A DNA stretch of 64,000 nt from Haliea alexandrii (GTDB lineage Bacteria; Pseudomonadota; Gammaproteobacteria; Pseudomonadales; Halieaceae), in NCBI RefSeq assembly GCF_003719295.1, contig NZ_RFLW01000002.1, positions 796,763 to 860,762 on the forward strand, read 5' to 3'. Below, piece by piece: positions 40,227 through 49,399 of the stretch. How positions within the stretch are numbered: position 1 is the stretch's first letter; every line of letters begins with the position of its first letter. The notes under the pieces are model-generated. The model searched no databases and was not told the origin of the DNA. It was given only the letters and a program-made list of their open reading frames with translations. A program made the translations under genes and the position numbers.

Positions 40227-41108
40227 ATGACTGCAACACACTCCCACCCCTGGCCTATCCGTTGGGACCTGTTGGTGCGCTACCGCTACATCGAAACCAT
40301 TGCGCTGTGGGAAGGTCGGCTGACCACCCGCCACCTCTGCGAGACGTTCGGCATCGGCCGCCAGCAGGCGAGCAAGGATATCAATCGCTACATCCGCGAT
40401 ATCGGCCCCGGCAACCTCGTCTACGATACATCCCTCAAAGGCTATATGCCGGCAGCGGAGTTCCGGCCGCGGGTAACCGAAGGTGTTGCCGACGAATACC
40501 TGCACCTGATGGCGCGCAACAATGAATTGTCCAATGTGTTTGAGTCGCTGGCGCTGAACGTGGCGAACATCGAGGTGCTGCGGGTGCCGGTACGCGATGT
40601 GCGCCCCGAGGTGCTGCGCCCCATTATGCAGGCTGCGCGCCAGCGCAAGCGTCTGGAGGTGGACTACGTTTCCCTGCACAACCCCGACCGGGAGGGGCGC
40701 ATCATTGTACCGCATACGCTCGTGTTTACCGGCTTGCGCTGGCATGTGCGCGCCTGGTGCGAGAAGAACCAGGCCTATCGCGACTTTGTGCTCAGCCGCT
40801 TTCGGGACATTCCTGAAATACTGGATGATTCCCGCCAAGGCGTGGAACAGGATGACGACTGGAACACCCACGTGACCTTGCGTGTTGTGCCCGACCCGCG
40901 TCTGCACCCTGCCCAGCAACAGGTTGTGGCAACCGACTACGGCATGCAGGATGGCGCTCTGGACATTACGGTGCGTGGGCGGCTGGTTCCCTACGCCCTG
41001 AAACTCCTGCACATCGACCCCGAACCGACACTGGCGGACCCCATGGCGCAGCAGATCGTGGTGGAGAACCGGGCGCAACTGGCGCCCTGGCTGTTCAGCG
41101 CAGGGTGA
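40227..41108 (+). CDS. WYL-domain transcriptional regulator, BrxR/CapW-like
   Basis: 293-residue regulator. The N-terminal winged helix (about 12-62: RYRYIETIALWEGRLTTRHL, then FGIGRQQASKDINRYI) and the following KGYMPAAEFRP strongly recall the BrxR/CapW family that represses BREX and CBASS defence operons. The middle WYL domain has LRWHVRAWCEKNQAYRDFVLSRF, with WHV at the WYL position and the usual downstream arginines. A C-terminal WCX-like domain follows. No defence genes are seen here; the divergent DUF2868/GTPase pair is the nearest possible target. Ends in a 14-bp tail-to-tail overlap with the next gene. Confidence 0.84.
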   Translation: MTATHSHPWPIRWDLLVRYRYIETIALWEGRLTTRHLCETFGIGRQQASKDINRYIRDIGPGNLVYDTSLKGYMPAAEFRPRVTEGVADEYLHLMARNNELSNVFESLALNVANIEVLRVPVRDVRPEVLRPIMQAARQRKRLEVDYVSLHNPDREGRIIVPHTLVFTGLRWHVRAWCEKNQAYRDFVLSRFRDIPEILDDSRQGVEQDDDWNTHVTLRVVPDPRLHPAQQQVVATDYGMQDGALDITVRGRLVPYALKLLHIDPEPTLADPMAQQIVVENRAQLAPWLFSAG

Positions 41109-42075
41109 GGATGATCTTCCCGATGTGGGCACCGCTCTCCATGAGCTCGTGCGCAGCCGCCGCATCCTGCAGCGGGAATGTTGCCGCAATCACGGGGCTG
41201 ATATCACCGCTCTCCAGCCGCGGCCAGATATGCTCAAGCAGCTGAGAAGCGATGGCTGCTTTTGCCTCAGCGGACTGTGGGCGCAAGGTCGAGGCAGTGA
41301 GCGTCAACCGCTTCAGCAATACCGGCACGAAGTTGACCGGGGCCTCAAATCCGCCCTGGAACGCGATATTCACGATGCGGCCGTCGGTAGCGGCCAGACG
41401 GATATTGCGGTTGATGTAATCGCCACCCACCATATCCAGAATGACATCCACGCCGGCACCACCGGTGCGCTCCTGCAGCACGGTTTCGAAATCGTCGTTG
41501 CGATAGTTCACCGCAAGGTCCGCTCCGAGTTCTACGCAGGCGGCGCATTTTTCGGCGCTGCCTGCGGTGGCGTACACCGTCGCGCCCAGGGCACGCGCCA
41601 TCTGAATGGCACTGGTGCCAATACCCGAACTGCCACCGTGCACCAGCAGGCTCTCGCCGGCCTGCAATCCCCCGCGCATGAACACATTGGTCCACACCGT
41701 GAAGAAGGTTTCCGGCAGGCCGGCGGCGGCAACAACGTCCATGCCAGCGGGCACAGGTAAACACTGCCCCGCCGGCGCCACGGCCTGCTCCGCGTAGCCG
41801 CCGCCATTGGTCAACGCACACACACGGTCGCCCACCTGCCACCCGGTCACGCCCGCACCGACAGCTGCCACCTCACCGGCAACCTCCAGCCCCGGCAGGT
41901 CCGAGGCGCCAGGGGGCGCCGGATACAGCCCCAGGCGCTGCATCACATCGGGCCGGTTTACCCCGGCCGCCAAAACGTTGATCAGCAATTCACCGGCCCC
42001 GGCGACCGGCGCCTTCCGTTGCGCCGATTTCAATACAGCCGGTGCCCCGGGCTCGCTGATTTCAATGCACTGCAT
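41095..42075 (-). CDS. NAD(P)H quinone oxidoreductase, PIG3 family
   Basis: 326-residue zinc-free MDR enzyme that reduces quinones with NADPH. It shows the GroES-like domain (AAGVNRPDVMQRLGLYPAPPGASD), GLEVAGEVAAVG, the coenzyme motif HGGSSGIGTSAIQMA, and NIAFQGG near the C-terminal half, all typical of the TP53I3-like bacterial group. Separated by 18 bp from the slipin gene on the same strand, so possibly cotranscribed with nfeD/slipin. Confidence 0.9.
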   Translation of the reverse strand: MQCIEISEPGAPAVLKSAQRKAPVAGAGELLINVLAAGVNRPDVMQRLGLYPAPPGASDLPGLEVAGEVAAVGAGVTGWQVGDRVCALTNGGGYAEQAVAPAGQCLPVPAGMDVVAAAGLPETFFTVWTNVFMRGGLQAGESLLVHGGSSGIGTSAIQMARALGATVYATAGSAEKCAACVELGADLAVNYRNDDFETVLQERTGGAGVDVILDMVGGDYINRNIRLAATDGRIVNIAFQGGFEAPVNFVPVLLKRLTLTASTLRPQSAEAKAAIASQLLEHIWPRLESGDISPVIAATFPLQDAAAAHELMESGAHIGKIILTLR

Positions 42076-42093
42076 AGACTCCGCTCCGACGAC

Positions 42094-42840
42094 TTATGAG
42101 GTGAATTTCTTCATGATATCCACCGGCAGTGGGAAGACAATGGTCGAACTCTTGTCGCCGGCAATTTCGACCAGGGTCTGCAGGTAACGCAGTTGGATGG
42201 CTGATTCTTCCGTGGCCAGCATCTTGGCGGCCTCGGCCAGTTTTTCGGCTGCCTCTGCCTCACCCATGGCGTGAATCACCTTGGCGCGCCGTTCGCGCTC
42301 CGCCTCCGCCTGCTTCGCAATGGCACGCACCATGGACTCGTTGAGATCGACATGCTTGATCTCCACATTGGCCACTTTGACGCCCCAGGCCTCGGTCTGT
42401 TTGTCAAGAATCGACTGGATGTCGTCGTTCAGGCGGTCCCGCTCGGCGAGCATGTCGTCCAGGTCATGCTGGCCCAACACCGAACGCAGGGTGGTCTGGG
42501 AAAGCTGGCTGGTCGCCTCCAGGTAATTTTCCACCTGAATGATGGCTCGCTCCGGGTCCACCACACGGAAGTAGATCACGGCGTTGACCTGCACAGACAC
42601 GTTATCGCGGGAAATTACGTCCTGGGTGGGCACGTCCATTACCAGCGTACGCAAATCCACCCGCACCATCTGCTGCAGTACCGGAATGATCACGATCAAA
42701 CCGGGCCCCTTGACTTTGTAGAAGCGGCCCAACATGAAAATCACGCCACGCTCATACTCGCGCAGCACCCGGAACATCGACAGCAACAGCACTATCGCCA
42801 GCACGATGAAAACGGCACTGAACATCTCGATCTCGAACAT
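42094..42840 (-). CDS. Slipin (stomatin-like SPFH-domain membrane protein)
   Basis: 248-residue protein with one N-terminal membrane segment (about 8-23), an SPFH/band-7 domain ([31 protein letters not shown]) and an alanine/glutamate-rich coiled coil ([31 protein letters not shown]). Slipins form membrane scaffolds and are cleaved by the partner NfeD protease in archaeal homologues. The ATG overlaps the nfeD stop (TGATG), confirming the pair. Confidence 0.93.
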   Translation of the reverse strand: MFEIEMFSAVFIVLAIVLLLSMFRVLREYERGVIFMLGRFYKVKGPGLIVIIPVLQQMVRVDLRTLVMDVPTQDVISRDNVSVQVNAVIYFRVVDPERAIIQVENYLEATSQLSQTTLRSVLGQHDLDDMLAERDRLNDDIQSILDKQTEAWGVKVANVEIKHVDLNESMVRAIAKQAEAERERRAKVIHAMGEAEAAEKLAEAAKMLATEESAIQLRYLQTLVEIAGDKSSTIVFPLPVDIMKKFTS

Positions 42841-44225
42841 CAGGCTTGTCCTTCTGAGTTGATTTCTGTCGACTGTCGGCGAACCACCGCCGTCAGTCCC
42901 TCAATTGCCAGCACAACCACTGGCACATCCGCTTGCAGGGGCTCATCACTGCGCGCATGCCAGAGCTCCCCATCCAGCCATACCCAGGGCTCGCCGTCGT
43001 GCATGCGTGCCACGCGAGTGCTGTACCCTACCAGCCGCTGCACACCGGTCACCACCGCCCGCTTGCGCGCGCGCAGAACCATTCCCAGGGCAAAGACCAA
43101 CAAGCCCACACTGAAGACGGTTACCGCCAGCACTATGGGCATCGCCAGTTGATAGGCAGGGAGCGTGGTATCCATCAGCATGATGGAGCCGGTAACGAAG
43201 GCCGCTGCGCCTCCCAGGCCCAGTACGCCAAAACTGGGCGCAAACGCTTCCGCCACCATCAGCGCCACACCAAGCAGGAGCAGCCCCATACCGGCATAGC
43301 TGATGGGCAGCATCTGCATGGCATACAGCGCAACCAGCAGGCTCATGGCTCCGACGATACCGGGCAGTCCAATCCCGGGGTTGTAGAACTCGATTACCAG
43401 GCCATAAATACCCACCAGCAGCAGGATATAGGCCATATTGGGATTGGTGATCACGGCGAGAAACTCACTGCGCCAGTCCGGCGCCTGCTGCACAATTTCC
43501 GCTCCCGCCGTGTTCAGCACCCGCGCCTCGCCGTCGACCTGCACGATGGTGCCATCGATGTTCTGCAATAACAGCGGGAGCGAATCGGCCAGCTGCTCGA
43601 TAACGCCCGCGGCCAACGCATCCTCCGCCGACAGGCTCACCCCATCGCGTACAGCGCGCTCCGCCCAGTCGCCGTTGCGGCCGCGCAGCTGCGCCAGGCT
43701 GCGAATGTAGGCAACCGCATCATTCACCACTTTGCGTTCCATGGCCGTGCTACCTGCGCCATCGGGTGGGGTGGCTTCGCCATCCTGCGCCTCGCCCTCG
43801 CCCGGCAATGTGGGCAAGCCACCCCCGCCCAGCTGAACAGGCGTTGCCGCACCCAGGTTGGTGCCCGGTGCCATCGCTGCAATGTGTGTGGCATACAAAA
43901 GATAGGTGCCAGCGCTTGCCGCACGAGCGCCGCTGGGGCCCACATAGCCGAGCACCGGCAGCGGCGCGGCCAGCACCGCCTTGATCATGTCGCGCATGGC
44001 GCTGTCGAGCCCCCCGGGGGTATCAATGCGCAGTACGGCGGCTTCCGCGTCAGCGGCAACCGCCCGCTCCAGGGAGCGAATCGTGTGATCCGCAGTCGCT
44101 GGGCCGATGGCACCCTCAATATGAATGACCCAGACCTGCGCTGACGCAGCCGGCGCCAGCAGCGCGCAGACCAGTGCCAGAAAGCACAGGAGATTGGAGG
44201 AATAACGCTGAGTAAGCCTGCTCAT
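42840..44225 (-). CDS. NfeD-family membrane serine protease
   Basis: 461-residue protein: signal peptide (to about 29), a ClpP-like protease domain with Ser104 in [11 protein letters not shown] and candidate general base Lys165 (ERKVVNDA), several membrane helices (about 235-385) and a C-terminal OB-fold (about 395-455). Between the catalytic residues lies a Gly/Pro/Glu-rich insertion (131-160) not expected in the minimal enzyme. By analogy with the Pyrococcus NfeD it cleaves the slipin C-terminus. The ATG at 44225 starts the signal peptide; the frame is open 18 codons earlier. Confidence 0.9.
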   Translation of the reverse strand: MSRLTQRYSSNLLCFLALVCALLAPAASAQVWVIHIEGAIGPATADHTIRSLERAVAADAEAAVLRIDTPGGLDSAMRDMIKAVLAAPLPVLGYVGPSGARAASAGTYLLYATHIAAMAPGTNLGAATPVQLGGGGLPTLPGEGEAQDGEATPPDGAGSTAMERKVVNDAVAYIRSLAQLRGRNGDWAERAVRDGVSLSAEDALAAGVIEQLADSLPLLLQNIDGTIVQVDGEARVLNTAGAEIVQQAPDWRSEFLAVITNPNMAYILLLVGIYGLVIEFYNPGIGLPGIVGAMSLLVALYAMQMLPISYAGMGLLLLGVALMVAEAFAPSFGVLGLGGAAAFVTGSIMLMDTTLPAYQLAMPIVLAVTVFSVGLLVFALGMVLRARKRAVVTGVQRLVGYSTRVARMHDGEPWVWLDGELWHARSDEPLQADVPVVVLAIEGLTAVVRRQSTEINSEGQA

Positions 44226-44282
44226 GAACACCAGTATAGTGCAACGTGGACCACTACGCCGAACTGTGCCCGTGCGCACGCT

Positions 44283-45137
44283 CTAGGGATTCAGCAGCCG
44301 CAGCTCACCGTTCAGGTGGACATCACGCTGGGGAAAGGCGATGACCAGGCCCTCCTCACGGAACAGGGCCTCAATCTGGAACCGCAGATCGCTGCGGATC
44401 ATGCGCAGCCCACGCTCCGCGGTGGAGTGCACCCAGAAATTCAACTCAAACTCCAGCGAACTGTCGCCGAAGTTGTCAAAGATCACCAGAGGCTCCGGTG
44501 TTTTCAAGACATCGGGGTGCTCTTGCGCCACGCGATACATCAAGGTTTCGGTAAGCCGTACATTGCTCTCGTAGGCAACACCCACGCGCACGGCGGTGCG
44601 CACCAGATCATCCACCAGTGTCCAGTTGGTCACCGTATTTTCCAGCAGCTGGCTATTGGGTATGAGCAAGTGCACGCCGTCAACGCGGCGTATGCGGGTC
44701 GAGCGCGTGCCGATGGACTCCACGGTGCCGCGCACCTCACCCAGCTCAAGAAAGTCGCCGATCTTGATGGGGCGCTCCCACATCAATATCCAGCCGCTGA
44801 TGAAGTTGTTGATGATGTTCTGTGCACCGAAACCAAAGCCAATTGCCACGGCACCCGAGACAAAAGCAAAGGCCGCCAGCGGCACACTCAACAGGTCCAG
44901 CGTGGACATGCCCACAATCGCCATGCCGAGGATGAGATAGGCGCGAAAGGTGAGCTGCACAACATTGGGGTCGATGTTGCGCTTGAGCATGCGTGAACGC
45001 AGGAAGCGGCCACTCCACAGCACAAAGAAAATCCCGCCGACCAGCAACGCCAGTACCGTCAGCACCTGCGCCATGGTGATACTGACATCGCCAAAAACGA
45101 TTAGAGGCACCTGAAGGATTCGGTTAAGCTGTTCCAT
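44283..45137 (-). CDS. MscS-family mechanosensitive ion channel
   Basis: 284-residue small-conductance channel. The pore-lining third helix is GAVAIGFGFGAQNIINNFISGW, with the family's Gly/Ala spacing, followed by the beta domain (IKIGDFLELGEVRGTVESIGTRSTRIRR) and the alpha/beta C-terminal domain. It relieves turgor on osmotic downshock in homologues. Two further N-terminal helices are visible. Divergent from the CorA-like gene by 29 bp. Confidence 0.92.
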   Translation of the reverse strand: MEQLNRILQVPLIVFGDVSITMAQVLTVLALLVGGIFFVLWSGRFLRSRMLKRNIDPNVVQLTFRAYLILGMAIVGMSTLDLLSVPLAAFAFVSGAVAIGFGFGAQNIINNFISGWILMWERPIKIGDFLELGEVRGTVESIGTRSTRIRRVDGVHLLIPNSQLLENTVTNWTLVDDLVRTAVRVGVAYESNVRLTETLMYRVAQEHPDVLKTPEPLVIFDNFGDSSLEFELNFWVHSTAERGLRMIRSDLRFQIEALFREEGLVIAFPQRDVHLNGELRLLNP

Positions 45138-45166
45138 GCAGAGTTTCCTTGAAGGGTTGCGGATAC

Positions 45167-46135
45167 ATGATCAGGGCAAAATTACTCTCTTCGCAAGGGC
45201 AGTACCAGACCGGCGACGAAGCGTTGATCGCGCTGTGGCGCGAACAGGAGAGCAGTACCCTCTGGCTGGACCTGGAAGGCGAACTCACCGCGGACAGGCA
45301 GGAGCTGCTCGCCGCACTCAACTGTGACCGGCTGGCAGTGGCCGACTGTGTGCGCACCCGTCATCCGCCGAAAGTCGAAGAATTCGACCACGATACGTTT
45401 ATCCTCTTTCGCGGCATGACCAGCCTGGACGACGACCTTGAGCTGCAACCCATGCCGGTGGGGATGTGGGTGAGCAAGCGGCTGCTGATCACCACTCACC
45501 CAGGCACGGCCATCAGTGTAAACCACTTCTGGGACCACGAAGAACAGGAGTTGCTACTGAAGACGCCCAATGTACTGGCGTTGCGCATCCTGCACTACGT
45601 AGGAGGGCGCTATCTGGAAAAACTCATGGATTTTGAGGATACTCTCGCCGGGCTGGAAGACGCCCTGCTCACCGACCAGACCGATACCGTAATGAAGGAG
45701 CTGGTGGTCTACCGCTCCCGGCTGCGCAAGCTGTTGCGCATTTTCAATTACCACGAAGCACTGGCCGAGCACATTCTCCACAGCGGCACCTCACACCTGG
45801 GGTCAGGCAAGGACAAGAGCCATCACGTGCGCCGCGACCTGTTCGACCGCTGTGAACGTCTGCAAACCCTGTGCTCCATGTATTACGAGATTTGTGGTGA
45901 TCTGGTGGAAAGCCATATTTCCATCAGTTCGCACCAGCTCAACCAGACCATGAAAATCCTCACCATCATCACCGCCATTTTCGTCCCGCTGGGATTTATC
46001 GCTGGCCTGTACGGCATGAACTTCCAGTACATGCCCGAATTGCAATTCCGCTACGGCTACTTTGTGATCCTGGGGCTAATGGCCGTACTGGCGGTGGGTA
46101 TGCTCACCCTGTTCCGGCGGGTGCGCTGGCTGTGA
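45167..46135 (+). CDS. CorA/ZntB-family divalent metal transporter
   Basis: 322-residue transporter with a cytoplasmic N-terminal domain and two C-terminal membrane helices. The pore signature Gly-Met-Asn is present in IAGLYGMNFQYMPE. The sequence VEEFDHDTFILFRGM and a long coiled region precede the helices. It could be ZntB-like (Zn) or CorA-like (Mg/Co); the loop after GMN does not decide it. The ATG at 45167 is preferred to a TTG six codons upstream. Confidence 0.88.
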   Translation: MIRAKLLSSQGQYQTGDEALIALWREQESSTLWLDLEGELTADRQELLAALNCDRLAVADCVRTRHPPKVEEFDHDTFILFRGMTSLDDDLELQPMPVGMWVSKRLLITTHPGTAISVNHFWDHEEQELLLKTPNVLALRILHYVGGRYLEKLMDFEDTLAGLEDALLTDQTDTVMKELVVYRSRLRKLLRIFNYHEALAEHILHSGTSHLGSGKDKSHHVRRDLFDRCERLQTLCSMYYEICGDLVESHISISSHQLNQTMKILTIITAIFVPLGFIAGLYGMNFQYMPELQFRYGYFVILGLMAVLAVGMLTLFRRVRWL

Positions 46136-46215
46136 GCCTGCAATTCCCCCTTCACGGGCAAGGGCTTTAACGCTATTGTTCAGGCAAGAAAATACTATAA
46201 CAACAGGTAAGTCCT

Positions 46216-47802
46216 ATGCGCCCAGTGAACCTCGCCGATGCCGGCTTCCTGATGATGGAGAAACGCCAGACCCCGATGCACGTTGGCGGTCTGCACCTGT
46301 TCAATTACCCCAAGGGCGTCGACCAGCGTAAATTCCTGCAGGAAATTCTCACCGCCCTGCGCACAGAGGAAGAGTATCGACGCCCGTTCGGCGAGTACGT
46401 CACGACCGGCCGCGCAGGGCCGCTACGGCTCTACTGGGAAACCGACGACCATTTCGACATCGACTACCATGTACGGCATTCCGCCCTGCCCCAGCCCGGT
46501 CGCTACCGCGAGCTCTTCATGCTCGTTTCGCGCTTGCACAGCACGCTACTGGACCGTACCCGCCCCCTGTGGGAAACCCACCTGATCGAAGGGCTGCAGA
46601 ACAATCAGTTCGCGCTCTATAGCAAGGTGCACCACGCCGCCACCGATGGCGCCTCGGCGATGCACATGATGAATGCCATGTACTCAAAGAGTACGCGCAC
46701 CCGGGCACGCCACTCCGCGCTCTCGCACGAAGCCTATGAGCGCTACAAATCCCAGCGACTGCCGCCGGCGACCGGCCGTATCGAGCCCCGGGGGCGGGAG
46801 TTGAAAAACGTGTTGGACGCGTTGCGCCAACAGTATGACACGACCACCAGTCTGATGAGTGCCTTCCGTCAGTTCGGGGGCGCCTTTTTCGGCCGCAGCG
46901 GCAGCCTTGCAGTGCCTTGGCATCAGGTGCCACGTACGTCTATCAATACCAACGTCACGGGTTCCAGGCGGTTTGTGGCGCAATCCTTCGACTTCGAACG
47001 CGTACGCGGTGTCTGCAAGGCAACCGATGCCACTGTAAACGACGTGGTGCTGGCCATGTGCGCCGGTGCCCTGCGTCGCTACCTCGCAAGCCAGCATGAG
47101 CGCCCACCGAACTCTCTGAAGGCCATGGCGCCCGTATCGCTGCGCGATGCCAGCGACCTCGATTCATCCAACGCCGTCGGTTTCATTACGGCCGACCTGG
47201 CCACCGACATTGCCGATCCGGAGCAGCGCCTGCGCAAGATCCAGGCCTCCATGGCGGCCGGCAAAGACCTGCTGCGCAGCATGTCGCAACGTGAGGCGAC
47301 GCTGTTCATGCAGATCACCCAGGTACCCGCGCTGCTCTCATCCGTACTTGGACTCGCCGGCCATTTCCCCGCTTTCAGCACCGTCATATCCAATGTGCCG
47401 GGGCCGCGCGAGCAGCTTTACTGGAATGGCGCCAGTCTGGAGGGCGTTTATCCAGCTTCCATCGTCTTCGACGGCTTCGCCATGAACATCACTCTGGTCA
47501 GCTACCGCAAACAGCTGGACTTCGGCATCGTGGCCTGCCGCCGCTCCATACCGCAAGTACAGCGCATCATCGACTACCTGGAAGAGGCGCTGGTGGAGCT
47601 GGAAGAGCTCGCCGGTCTGCGTACTGCACCCCGGCGCAAGCCCCACACCAAAGCGAAATCGTCAGCCGCCACCAAGCCCAAAAAAAAGCCCACAGCCAAA
47701 GCCAAAGCTGGCAAGGCGACCACGAGGAAGCCGGCTGCACGCACCAAACGGTCGCGTGTCAGCAAACCCAAACTGGCGGGCACCGCCACCGTAAAAGGAT
47801 GA
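46216..47802 (+). CDS. Wax ester synthase/diacylglycerol acyltransferase (WS/DGAT) with basic C-terminal tail
   Basis: 528-residue enzyme that makes wax esters or triacylglycerol from acyl-CoA. The condensing motif HHxxxDG is HHAATDG (139-145), and later blocks NDVVLAMCAGALRRYL, SNVPGP and FDGFAMNITLVSY are intact. After the catalytic domain comes a 60-residue tail (469-528) made almost only of Lys, Ala, Thr, Pro, Arg and Ser, like histone H1 or PhaF-type tails. No membrane helix. The stop lies ten bases before the next start. Confidence 0.93.
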   Translation: MRPVNLADAGFLMMEKRQTPMHVGGLHLFNYPKGVDQRKFLQEILTALRTEEEYRRPFGEYVTTGRAGPLRLYWETDDHFDIDYHVRHSALPQPGRYRELFMLVSRLHSTLLDRTRPLWETHLIEGLQNNQFALYSKVHHAATDGASAMHMMNAMYSKSTRTRARHSALSHEAYERYKSQRLPPATGRIEPRGRELKNVLDALRQQYDTTTSLMSAFRQFGGAFFGRSGSLAVPWHQVPRTSINTNVTGSRRFVAQSFDFERVRGVCKATDATVNDVVLAMCAGALRRYLASQHERPPNSLKAMAPVSLRDASDLDSSNAVGFITADLATDIADPEQRLRKIQASMAAGKDLLRSMSQREATLFMQITQVPALLSSVLGLAGHFPAFSTVISNVPGPREQLYWNGASLEGVYPASIVFDGFAMNITLVSYRKQLDFGIVACRRSIPQVQRIIDYLEEALVELEELAGLRTAPRRKPHTKAKSSAATKPKKKPTAKAKAGKATTRKPAARTKRSRVSKPKLAGTATVKG

Positions 47803-47812
47803 CCGGGTAACA

Positions 47813-49276
47813 ATGAGTGAACAGATCCTGATCGGCGGTAACGCCGAGACACAATGCGGGCTGTTGCCACGCTACGCCAACCGCCATGGCCTCATCGCCG
47901 GCGCCACCGGAACCGGCAAAACGGTGACCCTGCAATGCCTGGCGGAGAGTTTCTCCGACCGCGGCGTGCCGGTGTTCATGGCGGATGTGAAAGGTGACCT
48001 GTCAGGCATCAGCCAGACCGGTACACCCCACCCCAAGGTGGATGAGCGCAACCAGCGCATCGGCATCACCGGCTACCAGCAGCGCGGCTTCCCCGTGGCG
48101 TTCTGGGATGTCTTCGGCGAACTGGGTACGCCGGTACGTACGACTGTGACTGAAATGGGGCCCGCACTGCTCACCCGCCTGCTCGACCTGAACGAAACCC
48201 AGGAAGGCGTGATGAACGTGGTGTTCGAATTCGCCGACAGCGAAGGGCTGCTGCTGGTGGACCTCGCGGACCTGCGCACCACGCTGGAATACCTCGCCGA
48301 GCACGGCTCGGATCTCGGCGCGGGATTTGGGGTGGCCAAGGCCTCGGTGAACGCCATTCTGCGCCGGCTGCTGGTGCTGGAGCGCGAGGGTGGCCGCGCG
48401 TTCTTCGGCGAGCCCTCACTGGCGCTCAGCGATTTCATGCAAACCACCCGCGACGGGCGTGGCGTTATCAACCTGCTCGCCGCCAACACGCTGATCCAGA
48501 GCCCGCGCGTTTACTCTACCTTCCTGCTCTGGCTTCTTTCGGAGCTGTTCGAAACGCTTCCTGAACTGGGCGACCCGGAGCAACCGGTGCTGGTGTTCTT
48601 TTTCGATGAAGCACACCTGTTGTTTCGCGACGTGCCGCGCGCACTGCTGGAAAAAATCGAGCAGGTTGTGCGCCTTATCCGCTCCAAAGGCGTCGGTGTC
48701 TACTTCATCAGCCAGAGCCCCAGCGATATCCCGGATGCGGTGCTGGGGCAGCTGGGCAATCGCATTCAACACGCCTTGCGAGCCTACACGCCGCGGGAAC
48801 AGAAGGCGGTGCGTGTGGCGGCGCAGTCATTCCGCACCAATCCGGCGCTGGACACGGTCACTGCCATTACCGAGTTGGGCGTGGGCGAAGCGCTGGTGTC
48901 CATGCTGCAGGACAAGGGTATTCCCGCCCCGGTACAGCGTGTGCTGATCCGCCCCCCCTGCTCCCGCATGGGGCCCGCGACTGCGCAGGAGCGCGCCGCC
49001 GTACTGGCACACGACCCCAACCAGCGCATCTACGGCAACGCGGTGGACCCGCGTTCCGCTCATGAGGTGTTGCGCGAAAGAATCGAAGCCGCCAGCGCGC
49101 AACAAGCAGCAGATGCAGCGAAGAAGCACGACAAATCCACGACCCGCAGTTCGAGTGGACGCCAGAGCACCAGTGAAGCCTTTATCAAGAGCATGGCACG
49201 CAGCCTCGGCTCTGCCGCCGGCAGCAGCCTGGGTCGTAAACTGTTTCGCGGGCTGCTCGGCTCCCTGCTCAAGTGA
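47813..49276 (+). CDS. HerA-like ATPase, DUF853 family
   Basis: 487-residue P-loop ATPase. Walker A is GATGTGKTV (about 30-38), Walker B is VLVFFFDEAHLLF, and a sensor-like FISQSPSDIP follows, as in HerA/FtsK-type DUF853 helicase-like proteins. The C-terminus is Ser/Ala/Gly-rich and ends SLGRKLFRGLLGSLLK. Cellular role not established; DNA translocation is inferred from the fold. No NurA nuclease gene is adjacent, arguing against a HerA-NurA pair. Confidence 0.88.
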   Translation: MSEQILIGGNAETQCGLLPRYANRHGLIAGATGTGKTVTLQCLAESFSDRGVPVFMADVKGDLSGISQTGTPHPKVDERNQRIGITGYQQRGFPVAFWDVFGELGTPVRTTVTEMGPALLTRLLDLNETQEGVMNVVFEFADSEGLLLVDLADLRTTLEYLAEHGSDLGAGFGVAKASVNAILRRLLVLEREGGRAFFGEPSLALSDFMQTTRDGRGVINLLAANTLIQSPRVYSTFLLWLLSELFETLPELGDPEQPVLVFFFDEAHLLFRDVPRALLEKIEQVVRLIRSKGVGVYFISQSPSDIPDAVLGQLGNRIQHALRAYTPREQKAVRVAAQSFRTNPALDTVTAITELGVGEALVSMLQDKGIPAPVQRVLIRPPCSRMGPATAQERAAVLAHDPNQRIYGNAVDPRSAHEVLRERIEAASAQQAADAAKKHDKSTTRSSSGRQSTSEAFIKSMARSLGSAAGSSLGRKLFRGLLGSLLK

Positions 49277-49399
49277 GCCGCCCGCTGCGCGCCCGATGGA
49301 ACTCGCCTGTGGTTCCCGCGGTCTACTGCTGACAATCGCCCTGTCATCGCCTGCGCGCTGTCGCGCGTAACAACCGCGACCCATCACAGGAGAGCTCTC

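Noticed and set aside
40226-40229. Second CATG start-codon overlap between the DUF2868 and WYL genes
   Set aside because: It depends on a start 23 codons upstream of the better DUF2868 start at 40159.
46140-46175. Small inverted repeat (CCCTT/AAGGG) after the CorA-like gene
   Set aside because: Only five base pairs and no T-run; not a convincing terminator.
47813-49276. HerA-NurA defence or repair system
   Set aside because: Only the HerA-like DUF853 ATPase is present; no nuclease or Sir2-type partner is adjacent.
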